In this document: one piece after another, positions 15,940-25,143 of the stretch
Layout: each line of letters starts with the position of its first letter
How positions within the stretch are numbered: the first letter of the stretch is position 1
Source: an uncultured Eubacteriales bacterium
Lineage (GTDB): Bacteria; Bacillota; Clostridia; Lachnospirales; Lachnospiraceae
NCBI GenBank assembly: GCA_900316755.1
Contig: ONED01000040.1
Coordinates: forward strand, 1 to 37,610
Length of the DNA: 37,610 nucleotides
Reading direction: 5' to 3'
Made by a program: the position numbers and the translations under genes
Notes under the pieces: model-generated
The model's input: only the letters and a program-made list of their open reading frames with translations
The model's database searches: none
Told to the model about the DNA's origin: nothing

Positions 15940-16284
15940 ATGAAAAAGTGGAAAAAAGTAGTTTTAACTGTATTATGTATGGGGGTTATCCTTGGCACAA
16001 CTGCATGCGGCAACGGAAATAACAATACGAATGACGATGCAGCCAATGATACCAACACTCAGCAGAACAACCCGAATGATACGACAAACGGCAACGTGAC
16101 AGACGACAAGAATAATGACGGTGTCATTGACAATCTCGGGAATGCCGTTGGGAATGGCGTGGAGGATGTCGGAGAAGGTGTAAAGGATATCACGGATGAT
16201 GTGACCGGCAACAATAACAATAATAACAATAACAACATGAACAGTGCAACCGAGAATAATACAAACGGAACCACGAACAGGTGA
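15940..16284 (+). CDS. Asn/Asp-rich putative lipoprotein
   Basis: This 114-aa protein begins with a basic, hydrophobic signal (MKKWKKVVLTVLCMGVILG) and a possible lipobox TTAC with Cys23. The -3 residue is Thr rather than Leu, so the lipobox is imperfect. The remainder is low complexity, rich in Asn, Asp, Thr and Gly, with a run of nine Asn codons (16210-16236) and a central repeat-like stretch (GNAVGNGVEDVGEGVKDITDDV). RBS AAAAGGAG precedes it. The AAC/AAT codon tract could slip during replication. It is probably a small surface-anchored spacer or wall-interacting protein; no known domain is recognised and its function is unknown. Confidence 0.75.
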   Translation: MKKWKKVVLTVLCMGVILGTTACGNGNNNTNDDAANDTNTQQNNPNDTTNGNVTDDKNNDGVIDNLGNAVGNGVEDVGEGVKDITDDVTGNNNNNNNNNMNSATENNTNGTTNR

Positions 16285-16291
16285 TGAGAAG

Positions 16292-16320
16292 GGGAACGCA
16301 AGAAAAGCGTTCCCTTTTTT
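16292..16320 (+). terminator. Terminator after the lipoprotein gene
   Basis: GGGAACGC (16292-16299) pairs with GCGTTCCC (16307-16314) across an AAGAAAA loop, followed by six T residues. A TATACT box (16333-16338) just after it may belong to the hisA promoter. Confidence 0.92.
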
Positions 16321-16394
16321 GCGGAAAAGTGTTATACTAAGGGCATGTGTGCAAAGAATGCAGGTAGAACAGTCTTAAGTAAAGGAGAAGGACT

Positions 16395-17162
16395 ATGAGA
16401 TTCAGACCTTGTATTGATATTCACAACGGAGCGGTGAAGCAGATTGTAGGCGGTTCGCTGCGGGATGAAGGAAATCAGGCGGTGACGAATTTTGCGTCAA
16501 AGCAGGGCGCAGACTTTTTTGCGAAAAAGTACAAAGCGGACGGAATCCGGGGCGGACATATCATATTGCTGAATCCGAGCACGTCTGAATATTACGAAGC
16601 GACGAGAGCACAGGCGATGAAGGCGCTTTTGGCATACCCGGGAGGACTGCAGATTGGAGGCGGCATCACTGCGGACAATGCAGGAGAATATCTTGCGGCG
16701 GGAGCAAGCCATGTGATTGTCACTTCTTATCTGTTCCGGGACGGGGAGCCGGACTGGGAAAACTTAAAAAAACTGGAAAGAGCAGTGGGGAAAGAGCATA
16801 TTGTGGTGGATTTAAGCTGTCGGAAACGGGAGGATGCGTATTATGTCGTGACTAACCGCTGGCAGACATTTACCCGTGTGAAGGTGTGCGAGGAGGTACT
16901 GGATCGGTTTGCCCGGCATTGTGATGAGTTCCTGATACATGGGGTTGATGTGGAGGGAAAGGCATCGGGAGTGGAGCTTCCGCTGGTAAGGCTCCTTGCC
17001 GGATGGGGGAAAATTCCGATTACATATGCCGGAGGAATCGGCAGTATGGAAGATTTAGAAAATTTTCGCGCAGCCTGCGGGGGAAAACTGGACTTTACCA
17101 TAGGAAGCGCGCTGGATATATTCGGGGGAGCGATTCCGTATGATGTCGTGGCGAAACTGTAA
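16395..17162 (+). CDS. hisA: Phosphoribosylformimino-AICAR-phosphate isomerase, eukaryotic type (HisA)
   Basis: This 255-aa TIM-barrel isomerase catalyses the fourth step of histidine synthesis (ProFAR to PRFAR). Unlike ordinary bacterial HisA it carries the signatures of the fungal/plant HIS6 form (TIGR02129): CIDIHNGAVKQIVGG at the start, VVDLSCRK, WQTFTRV, EFLIHGVDVEG, ITYAGGIGSM and GSALDIFGG near the end. RBS AAAGGAGAAGG precedes ATG 16395. No other his gene is nearby; it sits alone between a lipoprotein terminator and the secA promoter. The sequence looks intact. The classical HisA may be missing elsewhere, or this may be a second copy. Confidence 0.88.
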   Translation: MRFRPCIDIHNGAVKQIVGGSLRDEGNQAVTNFASKQGADFFAKKYKADGIRGGHIILLNPSTSEYYEATRAQAMKALLAYPGGLQIGGGITADNAGEYLAAGASHVIVTSYLFRDGEPDWENLKKLERAVGKEHIVVDLSCRKREDAYYVVTNRWQTFTRVKVCEEVLDRFARHCDEFLIHGVDVEGKASGVELPLVRLLAGWGKIPITYAGGIGSMEDLENFRAACGGKLDFTIGSALDIFGGAIPYDVVAKL

Positions 17163-17189
17163 CTTCCCTGTAAACAATTCGTAAAGTGG

Positions 17190-17218
17190 TTGAAGAAACA
17201 TTTATTAGATGTTAAAAT
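17190..17218 (+). promoter_or_regulatory. Promoter for secA-prfB-hom
   Basis: TTGAAG (17190-17195), a 17-base spacer and TAAAAT (17213-17218), 41 bases before the secA start. The next genes follow without a visible terminator. Confidence 0.6.
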
Positions 17219-17259
17219 AAAAAGTAATGTAAAATTTGATACGAGTAAGGAGTAGGCAA

Positions 17260-19827
17260 ATGGGCTTTTTTGAAAAGATTTTTGGAACACACAGTCAAAA
17301 TGAATTGAAACGGATTTATCCGATTGCAGACCGCATTGAGGCTATGGATGACAAGATGCAGAAGCTTACGGATGACGAACTTAGAAATAAGACCAAAGAG
17401 TTTAAAGAGCGGCTGGCAAATGGAGAGACGCTGGATGACATTCTCCCGGAAGCTTACGCAGTTGTGCGGGAAGCAGCATATCGGGCAATCGGGATGAAGC
17501 ATTATTATGTGCAGCTTGTCGGCGGTATTATTCTCCACCAGGGTCGGATTGCCGAGATGAAGACCGGAGAAGGAAAGACGCTTGTGTCCACCCTTCCTGC
17601 CTATCTGAATGCGTTGGAAGGAAAAGGGGTTCATATTGTAACCGTCAATGATTACCTTGCAAAACGTGACGCAGACTGGATGGGAGAAGTACACCGATTT
17701 CTCGGACTGACAGTCGGCGTTGTCCTAAACGATATGGACAATGAGGCACGGCGGGAGGCATATAACTGCGACATCACTTATGTCACCAACAACGAGCTTG
17801 GCTTTGATTATCTGAGAGATAACATGGTCATCTATAAAGAGCAATTGGTGCAAAGAGGGCTTCATTACGCGATTATCGATGAGGTGGACTCGGTGCTGAT
17901 TGATGAGGCGAGAACGCCGCTTATTATTTCCGGACAGAGCGGAAAATCCACGAAATTGTATGAGGCCTGTGATATTCTGGCGAGACAGCTTGTCCGTGGC
18001 GAGGCCAGTGGGGAATTCTCCAAGATGAATGCCATCATGGGAGAAGAGATTACAGAGACCGGAGATTTCATTGTAAGCGAGAAGGAAAAACAGATTAACC
18101 TGACAGAAGACGGGGTAAAGAAAGTGGAGCAGTTCTTCCACATAGAAAACCTCGCAGATGCGGAAAACCTCGAAATCCAGCATAACATTATCCTTGCACT
18201 TCGTGCGCATAACCTGATGTTCAAGGATCAGGACTATGTGGTAACAGAAGACGGACAGGTTATGATCGTGGATGAGTTTACCGGACGTATTATGCCGGGA
18301 CGCCGTTATTCGGACGGACTGCATCAGGCGATTGAGGCAAAGGAGCACGTAAAGGTAAGGCGCGAGAGCAAGACGTTAGCGACGATTACATTCCAGAATT
18401 TGTTTAACAAGTTCAAAAAGAAAGCCGGTATGACCGGTACGGCTCTTACCGAGGAACAGGAATTCCGTGATATTTACGGTATGGACGTGGTGGAGGTTCC
18501 GACCAACGTTCCGGTACAGAGACAGGATTTGGAGGACGCGGTATATAAGACACAGCGGGAAAAATTCATTGCCGTTTGTGATGAAATTGAACGGGCACAT
18601 GCAAAAGGACAGCCGGTTCTGGTCGGTACGATTACCATTGAGACATCAGAGCTGTTAAGCCAGATGCTCCGCAAGAGAGGGATTAAGCACAACGTATTGA
18701 ATGCGAAATATCATGCGATGGAAGCGGAGATTGTTGCACAGGCAGGTCAGCATGGGGCAGTTACCATCGCTACCAATATGGCGGGTCGTGGTACGGATAT
18801 TAAGCTGGATGAAGAAGCGAGAGCGGCAGGCGGACTTAAAATTATCGGTACAGAGCGCCATGAGTCCAGACGTATTGATAATCAGCTCCGTGGACGTGCC
18901 GGACGTCAGGGTGACCCGGGAGAGTCCAGATTTTATATTTCTCTGGAGGACGATCTTTTACGGCTCTTTGGTGCAGAGAGACTGATGAGTGTGTTTAATA
19001 CGCTGGGAGTGGAAGAGGGAGAGCAGATTGAACACAAGATGCTTTCCAACGCAATCGAAAAAGCACAGAAAAAGATTGAGAGCAATCATTTTGGAATCCG
19101 TAAAAACCTGTTAGAATACGATCAGGTTATGAACGAACAGAGAGAGATTATTTACGAAGAGAGACGCCGTGTGTTAGACGGAGAGAGTATGCGCGATTCC
19201 ATTTACAATATGCTCACGGAGTATGTGGAGCGAACCGTGGATTTATATGCTTCGCCGGAAGCGGAATCTGATGAATGGGATTTGGAAGGCTTAAGTACGG
19301 AACTTACGACCTCATTATTGCTTCCACCGGTTACTTTTCCAGAAGTGAAAGAAATGTCTCAGAAGGAATTGAAGCATATGCTAAAAGAGCGGGCAGTGAA
19401 AGGGTACGAGGCAAAAGAAGCGGAGTTCCCGGAGCCGGAGCAGATTCGTGAGGCAGAACGTGTCATCCTTTTGAAAGTCATTGACCGGAAGTGGATGGAC
19501 CACATTGATGATATGGATCAGCTTCGTCAGGGAATCGGCCTTCAGTCGTATGGACAGAAGAACCCGCTTGTGGAGTATAAGATGCTGGGCTATGATATGT
19601 TCGGGGAGATGACGGATGCCATCGGTGCAGATACGGTGCGGCTGCTTTTCCATATCCGGATTGAGCAGAAGGTAGAGAGAGAGCAGGTTGCGAAGGTGAC
19701 CGGAACCAATAAGGACGAAAGTCTCGCCCATGCACCAAAGAAACGGGAAGAAAAGAAGGTATACCCGAATGACCCGTGTCCATGCGGAAGCGGGAAAAAA
19801 TATAAACAATGCTGTGGCAGAAAATAA
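17260..19827 (+). CDS. secA: Preprotein translocase ATPase SecA
   Basis: This 855-aa motor drives preproteins through SecYEG using ATP. It shows Walker [10 protein letters not shown] (about 103), the preprotein cross-linking region, [63 protein letters not shown] and the C-terminal zinc motif [13 protein letters not shown] that binds SecB or lipid. ATG 17260 follows GTAAGGAG and starts the conserved MGFFEKIFG; an upstream TTG in frame is not needed. prfB starts 18 bases after its stop, so the two form an operon, a common Firmicutes arrangement. Confidence 0.97.
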   Translation: MGFFEKIFGTHSQNELKRIYPIADRIEAMDDKMQKLTDDELRNKTKEFKERLANGETLDDILPEAYAVVREAAYRAIGMKHYYVQLVGGIILHQGRIAEMKTGEGKTLVSTLPAYLNALEGKGVHIVTVNDYLAKRDADWMGEVHRFLGLTVGVVLNDMDNEARREAYNCDITYVTNNELGFDYLRDNMVIYKEQLVQRGLHYAIIDEVDSVLIDEARTPLIISGQSGKSTKLYEACDILARQLVRGEASGEFSKMNAIMGEEITETGDFIVSEKEKQINLTEDGVKKVEQFFHIENLADAENLEIQHNIILALRAHNLMFKDQDYVVTEDGQVMIVDEFTGRIMPGRRYSDGLHQAIEAKEHVKVRRESKTLATITFQNLFNKFKKKAGMTGTALTEEQEFRDIYGMDVVEVPTNVPVQRQDLEDAVYKTQREKFIAVCDEIERAHAKGQPVLVGTITIETSELLSQMLRKRGIKHNVLNAKYHAMEAEIVAQAGQHGAVTIATNMAGRGTDIKLDEEARAAGGLKIIGTERHESRRIDNQLRGRAGRQGDPGESRFYISLEDDLLRLFGAERLMSVFNTLGVEEGEQIEHKMLSNAIEKAQKKIESNHFGIRKNLLEYDQVMNEQREIIYEERRRVLDGESMRDSIYNMLTEYVERTVDLYASPEAESDEWDLEGLSTELTTSLLLPPVTFPEVKEMSQKELKHMLKERAVKGYEAKEAEFPEPEQIREAERVILLKVIDRKWMDHIDDMDQLRQGIGLQSYGQKNPLVEYKMLGYDMFGEMTDAIGADTVRLLFHIRIEQKVEREQVAKVTGTNKDESLAHAPKKREEKKVYPNDPCPCGSGKKYKQCCGRK

Positions 19828-19845
19828 AATGAAAGAGGTGATAAT

Positions 19846-20977
19846 GTGGTTGAATTAGATCAGATGAAAAGTGTTTTACTTTCTTACGAAGAACCACTGA
19901 AGGAAATGAGGGATTCACTTTGACCTGCCTGAAAAGGAAAAACGGGTGGAAGAACTGGAACGAAAGATAGAGGAGCCCGGATTCTGGGACAAGACAGAGG
20001 AGTCCCGCCAGGTGATGCAGGAATTAAAGAGTCTGAAAAATGCCATTGAGACCATGGAGCAGCTTACAAGAAGCTATGAAGATATCGGCGTCCTGATTGA
20101 GATGGCATATGATGAGAATGACGAAAGTCTGATTCCGGAGATTCAGGGTGAGCTTGAAGCACTTCAGGATTGCTATGATACGATACGGATTCAGAGACTG
20201 CTCTCCGGAGAGTACGACAAGGATAATGCTATTGTGACCCTGCATGCAGGTGCCGGCGGAACAGAGTCCTGCGACTGGGCGAATATGTTGTATCGTATGT
20301 ACACCAGATGGGCGGAGCGCAAAGGTTTCTCAGTGGAAGTATTGGATTTTCTGGATGGCGATGTAGCAGGACTTAAGACGGTTACTTTCCAGGTAAATGG
20401 AGAAAATGCATACGGGTATCTGAAGTCTGAAAAAGGCGTACATCGTCTGGTGCGGATTTCTCCGTTTAATGCAGCGGGAAAGAGGCAGACTTCTTTTGCT
20501 TCCTGTGATGTAGTGCCGGATATTGAGGAAGACCTTGATATAGATATCAACGAAGATGATTTGAAAGTCGATACCTACCGGGCAAGCGGCGCCGGCGGAC
20601 AGCATATCAATAAGACCTCATCAGCGGTGCGTATCACGCATCTTCCGACAGGAATCGTGGTACAGTGTCAGAATGAGCGTTCGCAGCACAGTAATAAGGC
20701 GAAAGCCATGCAGATGTTGAAAGCAAAGCTGTATCTTTTAAAGGAGCAGGAGCAGGCAGAGAAGGTATCTGACATCCGTGGAGAAGTGAAAGAAATCGGA
20801 TTTGGAAACCAGATTCGTTCCTACGTTATGCAGCCCTACACATTGGTGAAGGACCATAGAACAAATGCGGAGACAGGAAATGTGACAAGTGTGCTGGATG
20901 GAAACATCGATATGTTTATAAATGCATATCTGGCGGCTCAAAATAGTGAAAAACAGACAGGGAGAGGAACATCATGA
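19846..20977 (+). CDS. prfB: Peptide chain release factor 2, with programmed +1 frameshift
   Basis: RF2 ends translation at UGA and UAA. The product is read as 19846-19920 joined to 19922-20977, 376 aa. A GTG start at 19846 follows AGAGGTGAT, 25 codons lead to CTT TGA C, and the +1 frame continues D-L-P-E-K. The peptidyl-transferase motif GGQ is near residues 250-252 (ASGAGGQHINKTSS). The stop-codon-reading tripeptide SPF is near 205-207. ATG 19844 is out of frame and closes at once. The 3' end overlaps hom by four bases (ATGA). Frameshifting gives autoregulation by RF2 level. Confidence 0.95.
19909..19924 (+). promoter_or_regulatory. RF2 programmed frameshift site
   Basis: An internal Shine-Dalgarno-like AGGG (19909-19912) lies four to five bases before the slippery CTT (19918-19920) and the in-frame TGA C (19921-19924). 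Slow reading of UGA at low RF2 lets the ribosome slip +1 and make full-length RF2. Confidence 0.9.
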
Positions 20978-22191
20978 TAAAGATTGCAGTATTAGGATAC
21001 GGAACAGTAGGATCAGGAGTAGTAGAAGTTATAAAGACGAACGGAGCACTCATCAATCAGAGAATCGGCGAAGAGCTGGAGATAAAGTATGTGCTGGATC
21101 TGCGGGAGTTCCCGGGAAGTCCGGTGGAACATCTGATTACACATGATTTTGAAGAGATTATAAAGGATGAAGAAGTAAAGATTGTGGTCGAGGTGATGGG
21201 TGGTATTGAACCGGCTTATACGTTCGTCAAGAGAAGTCTTCTTGCGGGAAAAAGCGTGGCTACTTCGAATAAAGCGCTGGTTGCCAAGCATGGGGCAGAA
21301 CTTCTTTCAATTGCCGGGGAAAGAAATTTAAACTTCTTGTTTGAGGCAAGTGTGGGAGGGGGAATCCCGATTATCCGTCCTCTGACCTCTTCTCTGACCG
21401 GAGATGAGGTGGAAGAGATTACCGGTATCTTAAACGGTACAACCAACTATATGCTGAGCAAGATGTATTATGAAAATGCGGATTACGATGCGGTATTGAA
21501 GGAAGCACAGGAAATGGGATATGCAGAGAGAGACCCCAGTGCCGACGTGGAAGGACAGGATGCCTGCAGAAAGATTGCCATCCTCGCTTCTCTGATTTCT
21601 GGGAAATGTGTGGATTTTGAGCACATTTACACAGAAGGGATTACAGAGATTACAACGGAAGATATTGGTTATGCCAAAGCACTGGACATGAAGATTAAGC
21701 TTCTGGCTTCCTGCAAGCGGGAAGATTCGCAGTTTGGGGCAATTGTTGCACCGCATATGATTGCGAAGAATCATCCGCTTTACAATGTGGAAGATGTGTT
21801 TAATGCGATTTTTGTCAAAGGAAATATGCTGGGGGATGCGATGTTTTACGGAAGCGGAGCCGGAAAGCTCCCGACGGCCAGTGCGGTTGTAGGTGATATC
21901 GTGGAAGCAGCTAAAAATCCGGAGCGCAGTGTAATGGGCACCTGGAGTGGAGAAACGTTAGAACTGAAAGAAAAATCGGATACAAAGAAACGGTTTTTTG
22001 TTCGTGTAAAAGGGAGCGAAGAGGCGCTCCGAGAAGAACTGGATAAAGTGTTCGGAACGGTTCGGATTGTGAAACTTCCGGAGCTGAATTCGGAATTTGG
22101 TTTCCTGACAGAAGTGATGAGCGAAGGTGATTATGAAACCGGAGCAAAACAGTTTCCACAGATTTGCCATATGATAAGAGTAGAAGCATAA
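20974..22191 (+). CDS. hom: Homoserine dehydrogenase
   Basis: This 405-aa oxidoreductase reduces aspartate semialdehyde to homoserine, the branch towards threonine and methionine. The N-terminal Rossmann domain has GYGTVGSGVVEVIK. The catalytic domain contains TSNKALVAKHGAEL, GGGIPIIRPL and NGTTNYML, with a lysine/aspartate-rich active-site segment (YAERDPSADVEGQDA). An ACT-like C-terminal region (about 330-405) probably gives feedback control. The ATG overlaps the prfB stop (ATGA), so translation is coupled. The next gene is a phosphoglycerate-mutase-like protein expected to use homoserine. Length is typical for the Gram-positive enzyme. Confidence 0.95.
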   Translation: MIKIAVLGYGTVGSGVVEVIKTNGALINQRIGEELEIKYVLDLREFPGSPVEHLITHDFEEIIKDEEVKIVVEVMGGIEPAYTFVKRSLLAGKSVATSNKALVAKHGAELLSIAGERNLNFLFEASVGGGIPIIRPLTSSLTGDEVEEITGILNGTTNYMLSKMYYENADYDAVLKEAQEMGYAERDPSADVEGQDACRKIAILASLISGKCVDFEHIYTEGITEITTEDIGYAKALDMKIKLLASCKREDSQFGAIVAPHMIAKNHPLYNVEDVFNAIFVKGNMLGDAMFYGSGAGKLPTASAVVGDIVEAAKNPERSVMGTWSGETLELKEKSDTKKRFFVRVKGSEEALREELDKVFGTVRIVKLPELNSEFGFLTEVMSEGDYETGAKQFPQICHMIRVEA

Positions 22192-22216
22192 AAAGGACAA
22201 CATAGGGGGCGAGCGC

Positions 22217-23386
22217 GTGAAGTATCTCATTGTATTAGGTGATGGAATGGCAGACGAGCCAATCGAGGCGATTGGCGGGAAGACACCGTTAGAAGCGGCA
22301 GAGAAAAAAGAAATGGACAGACTGGCTAAGACAGGAGAGGTTGGGCTTTCCTATATGGTGCCGGAGGGGATGAGTCCGGGAAGTGATACGGCGAATTTGT
22401 CGGTTGCAGGGTATAATCCGAAAATCTATTATTCCGGGCGTTCTCCACTGGAGGCACTCAGCATTGGAGTGGATATGAAACCCACGGACGTGTCGCTGCG
22501 CTGCAATGTAGTAACGCTTTCAGAGGAAGAGGAAGCTTACGAGGATAAGCGGATTTTGGATCACAGCTCCGGTGAAATCAGTACGGAGGATGCGGCAGTC
22601 TTAATAGAAGCCCTGAAGGAAGGATTAAAGAGAGAAGGTTATGAGTTCTACGTGGGAACCAGTTACCGCCACCTTTTGGTCTGGGCAAACGGGAAGGTAG
22701 TGGAGTTGACGCCGCCTCACGATATTCTGACGAAGCGGATTGGAGATTATCTTCCGCAGGATCCGGTGCTTCGCGAGATGATGAAGAAAAGCTATGATAT
22801 TCTGGCGAACCATCCCATTAACATCAAACGGAAGGAACAGGGCTTAAATCCTGCCAATTCTGCATGGTTCTGGGGTGCAGGTACGAGACCGGCGCTCACC
22901 TCTTTCACAGAAAAGACCGGGAAGAGGGGTGTTATGATTTCTGCGGTGGATCTTTTGAAGGGGATTGCCGTGGGAAGCGGCATGGACAATCTTTCGGTGG
23001 AAGGCGCAAATGGCGGCCTACATACCAACTACAAAGGAAAAGCAATGGCAGCACTTGACGCACTTTTGGAAAAAGGGTACGATTTTGCGTATGTCCATAT
23101 AGAAGCACCGGATGAGATGGGACATCAGGGACTTTTGAAAGAAAAAATCCAGGCGATTGAGTCGATTGACAGGGAGATTGTGAGAACTCTGACGGAAGGC
23201 TTAGAGAAAGCCGGGGAAGACTATCGGATGCTGATTCTGCCGGATCATCCGACTCCAATCCGGATTCGGACGCACTCCGCGGGACCGGTTCCGTACTTGC
23301 TGTACGACAGCCGCAGGGCGCTTGGCAGTCAGGAGATGTACTGTGGAGAGCGGGATTGTCCGGAAGGAAGGGTATACACTGATTGA
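22217..23386 (+). CDS. ApgM-like metalloenzyme, probable alternative homoserine kinase; C-terminus frameshifted
   Basis: This 389-aa product belongs to the cofactor-independent phosphoglycerate mutase (archaeal ApgM) branch of the alkaline-phosphatase superfamily. Visible motifs are LGDGMADEP at the N-terminus, SPGSDTANLS (about 55), HIEAPDEMGHQG and LPDHPTPI...RTHSAGPVP. In Firmicutes the version beside hom (TIGR02535) is proposed to phosphorylate homoserine, which fits its position 25 bases after hom. The GTG start follows GGGGGCGAG. After about residue 372 the frame reads a non-family tail ending at 23386. Shifting by one base near 23339 restores ESGIVRKEGYTLIDHLLE and a stop at 23415-23417. 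Confidence 0.8.
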   Translation: MKYLIVLGDGMADEPIEAIGGKTPLEAAEKKEMDRLAKTGEVGLSYMVPEGMSPGSDTANLSVAGYNPKIYYSGRSPLEALSIGVDMKPTDVSLRCNVVTLSEEEEAYEDKRILDHSSGEISTEDAAVLIEALKEGLKREGYEFYVGTSYRHLLVWANGKVVELTPPHDILTKRIGDYLPQDPVLREMMKKSYDILANHPINIKRKEQGLNPANSAWFWGAGTRPALTSFTEKTGKRGVMISAVDLLKGIAVGSGMDNLSVEGANGGLHTNYKGKAMAALDALLEKGYDFAYVHIEAPDEMGHQGLLKEKIQAIESIDREIVRTLTEGLEKAGEDYRMLILPDHPTPIRIRTHSAGPVPYLLYDSRRALGSQEMYCGERDCPEGRVYTD

Positions 23387-23413
23387 CCACCTGCTGGAAT
23401 CCGATGTTATTTG

Positions 23414-24301
23414 TTAAGAGATAATAGACCTCTGGTATTCACTGGGGGTCATTTTTGTATATTTCTTAAAACATTTTGAAAAATACTGTGGGGTATCAAA
23501 GCGGAGCAGATTGGAAATCTGTGCAAAGTTATAGTTCCCTTCGCGGATGAGTTTCCTTGCTTCTTTGATTTTTAATCCATTACAGTAGTTTATGATGCCG
23601 CCTGTCTGATAGAGAGAAAAGAGCCCCTTGATGGTGCTTTCGCTTTTGCCCATGGCATTTGCGATAATCGAAATACTGAGCCGTTCATACAGGTTCTGAT
23701 CAATATAGTCCAATATTCTCTTGACCTCTGTCGGAACATTGATGCCGTTGACGCGATAGTTTAGACGGCTTTTTTTGGTGACGGTCTCTTTGTGGCGGTG
23801 CAGTTTGATAAAGAAGATTTCTAATAGATTCTTTACCATCTGCTCACTTCCGAAAGGGGCATCCGGCAGCTTCTCAAGGCGTTGCAGCAGCGGATTGTTT
23901 GGCTCCTCAAGCTGAAAGCAGGAGAGCCCTTCTGCAAACAGCATGGAAAGCAGGGCTTTTTCCTCCGCATCCAGGCGGAAAATCTTCCCATCAAATTGTT
24001 TCATTTCCCGACTTTTACATTCAAAGGTCAGAATACTGACATTGGGTGCGGTGTTTTTATTTCCGGACAGATTATGAAATTCATTGGGCTTGTGAAAGGT
24101 CAGCTCACCGCTTTTAAGGATAAACTGGCTTTTGTCGGCGGTACAGAGCATTTCCCCTTTATCAATATACACCATTTCCCAGAAATCGTGACTTTCGCCT
24201 TCATAATAAAAATCCTTGGAAAGCTCCATGTAGAAAATTGTAATCAGTTTTTCAACCCGGAATACGGATGAAAATCCATGTCTTATAAAATTGTCTTTCA
24301 T
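23414..24301 (-). CDS. AraC-family transcriptional regulator with cupin sensor
   Basis: This 295-aa regulator has an N-terminal cupin-like sensor (FYYEGESHDFWEMVYIDKGEM, then SGELTFHKPNEFHNLSG) and two C-terminal AraC helix-turn-helix motifs (LSISIIANAMGKSESTIKGLF, then FAQISNLLRFDTPQYFSKCFKKY and TPSEYQ). The frame extends 18 codons upstream, but ATG 24301 follows AGGTGATAAT and is preferred. It is divergent from the PIG-L operon and shares a promoter region with it, so it probably activates that operon when a sugar binds the cupin domain. The 3' end overlaps the displaced C-terminal frame of the upstream kinase-like gene by a few bases. Confidence 0.9.
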   Translation of the reverse strand: MKDNFIRHGFSSVFRVEKLITIFYMELSKDFYYEGESHDFWEMVYIDKGEMLCTADKSQFILKSGELTFHKPNEFHNLSGNKNTAPNVSILTFECKSREMKQFDGKIFRLDAEEKALLSMLFAEGLSCFQLEEPNNPLLQRLEKLPDAPFGSEQMVKNLLEIFFIKLHRHKETVTKKSRLNYRVNGINVPTEVKRILDYIDQNLYERLSISIIANAMGKSESTIKGLFSLYQTGGIINYCNGLKIKEARKLIREGNYNFAQISNLLRFDTPQYFSKCFKKYTKMTPSEYQRSIIS

Positions 24302-24331
24302 ATTATCACCTATTCGTCTGATTTTATTAGT

Positions 24332-24360
24332 ATTGTACCCGATTTTACATTCCAATGCAA
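24332..24360 (-). promoter_or_regulatory. Promoter for the AraC-type regulator
   Basis: On the minus strand TTGCAT (24355-24360), a 17-base spacer and TACAAT (24332-24337). It is 31 bases upstream of the start codon and overlaps the likely -35 of the divergent operon. Confidence 0.75.
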
Positions 24361-24391
24361 CCTTAGAAACAGTATAATTTTAATATCTAAG
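24350..24391 (+). promoter_or_regulatory. Promoter and flanking inverted repeat of the PIG-L operon
   Basis: TATAAT (24373-24378) sits 17 bases after a poor -35, TTCCAA (24350-24355), which fits an activator-dependent promoter. CTTAGA (24362-24367) and TCTAAG (24386-24391) flank the -10 as an inverted repeat. The AraC-type protein encoded divergently is the likely regulator. Confidence 0.5.
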
Positions 24392-24412
24392 AAAAAGAAG
24401 GAGGAAACGAGG

Positions 24413-25120
24413 ATGTATACTGTTTTAGTTATTTCCTGTCATCCGGATGACATGGAAATTGCCTGCGCAGGTACGCTTTTAAAGTGTAAGGAGCGGGGAG
24501 ACCGTGTTGTGGTATGTCATCTATCCAGTGGGAATCTGGGACATGAGATTATTCCGCCGGAGGAACTCACCGTAATGCGTGCCAATGAGGCAAAAAGGAG
24601 TGCTGCAATTGGCGGATTTGAGGTCATGCACGGAGGCTTTGATGATTTGGAAATCTATGACAACAATAAAGAATCCAGAGATAAGGTAGTAGATATCATC
24701 AAGCAGGTAGACCCGGATTTTATTATCACCCATTCACCGGACGATTATATGCCGGACCATGTGGCGACTTCTAAGCTGGTGTTTGATGCCTGCTTTACGG
24801 CGACTTTGCCGAACTACCACACAAAAACGGAAGGGCATGCAAGACTGGTTCCGGTGTATTATATGGACACTTTGGCAGGTGTTAATTTTAATCCCACAGA
24901 ATATGTGGATGTGACAGCATTTATTGACAGGAAGCTTGAGATGTTAAACTGCCATGAATCTCAGATTGTCTGGATGCGGGATCATGACCACATAGATTTT
25001 CCGGATATGGTTAAGACTTGCTGCAGATACAGAGGTTTCCAGTGCGGAGCTGATTATGCCGAAGGATTCCGGCAATGTCAGGTATATTTAAAGGGCACAA
25101 CAAAACGGATGTTGCCATAA
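24413..25120 (+). CDS. PIG-L family N-deacetylase (LmbE-like)
   Basis: This 235-aa zinc-dependent deacetylase has the family motif [15 protein letters not shown] (His12, Asp14, Asp15 region), [17 protein letters not shown] in the middle and a C-terminal segment rich in aromatic and acidic residues. Family members remove acetyl groups from N-acetylglucosamine units of small molecules or lipids; BshB acts on a sugar malate. ATG 24413 follows GAAGGAGGAAACGAGG; the frame upstream is longer but untranslated by this criterion. As first gene of an operon with a NagB-like isomerase, sugar kinase and aldolase, it probably deacetylates an N-acetylamino sugar. Bacillithiol synthesis is less likely because no bshA or bshC is adjacent. 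Confidence 0.88.
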   Translation: MYTVLVISCHPDDMEIACAGTLLKCKERGDRVVVCHLSSGNLGHEIIPPEELTVMRANEAKRSAAIGGFEVMHGGFDDLEIYDNNKESRDKVVDIIKQVDPDFIITHSPDDYMPDHVATSKLVFDACFTATLPNYHTKTEGHARLVPVYYMDTLAGVNFNPTEYVDVTAFIDRKLEMLNCHESQIVWMRDHDHIDFPDMVKTCCRYRGFQCGADYAEGFRQCQVYLKGTTKRMLP

Positions 25121-25143
25121 AGAAAGAGAGGAGAAGAAAGAAT

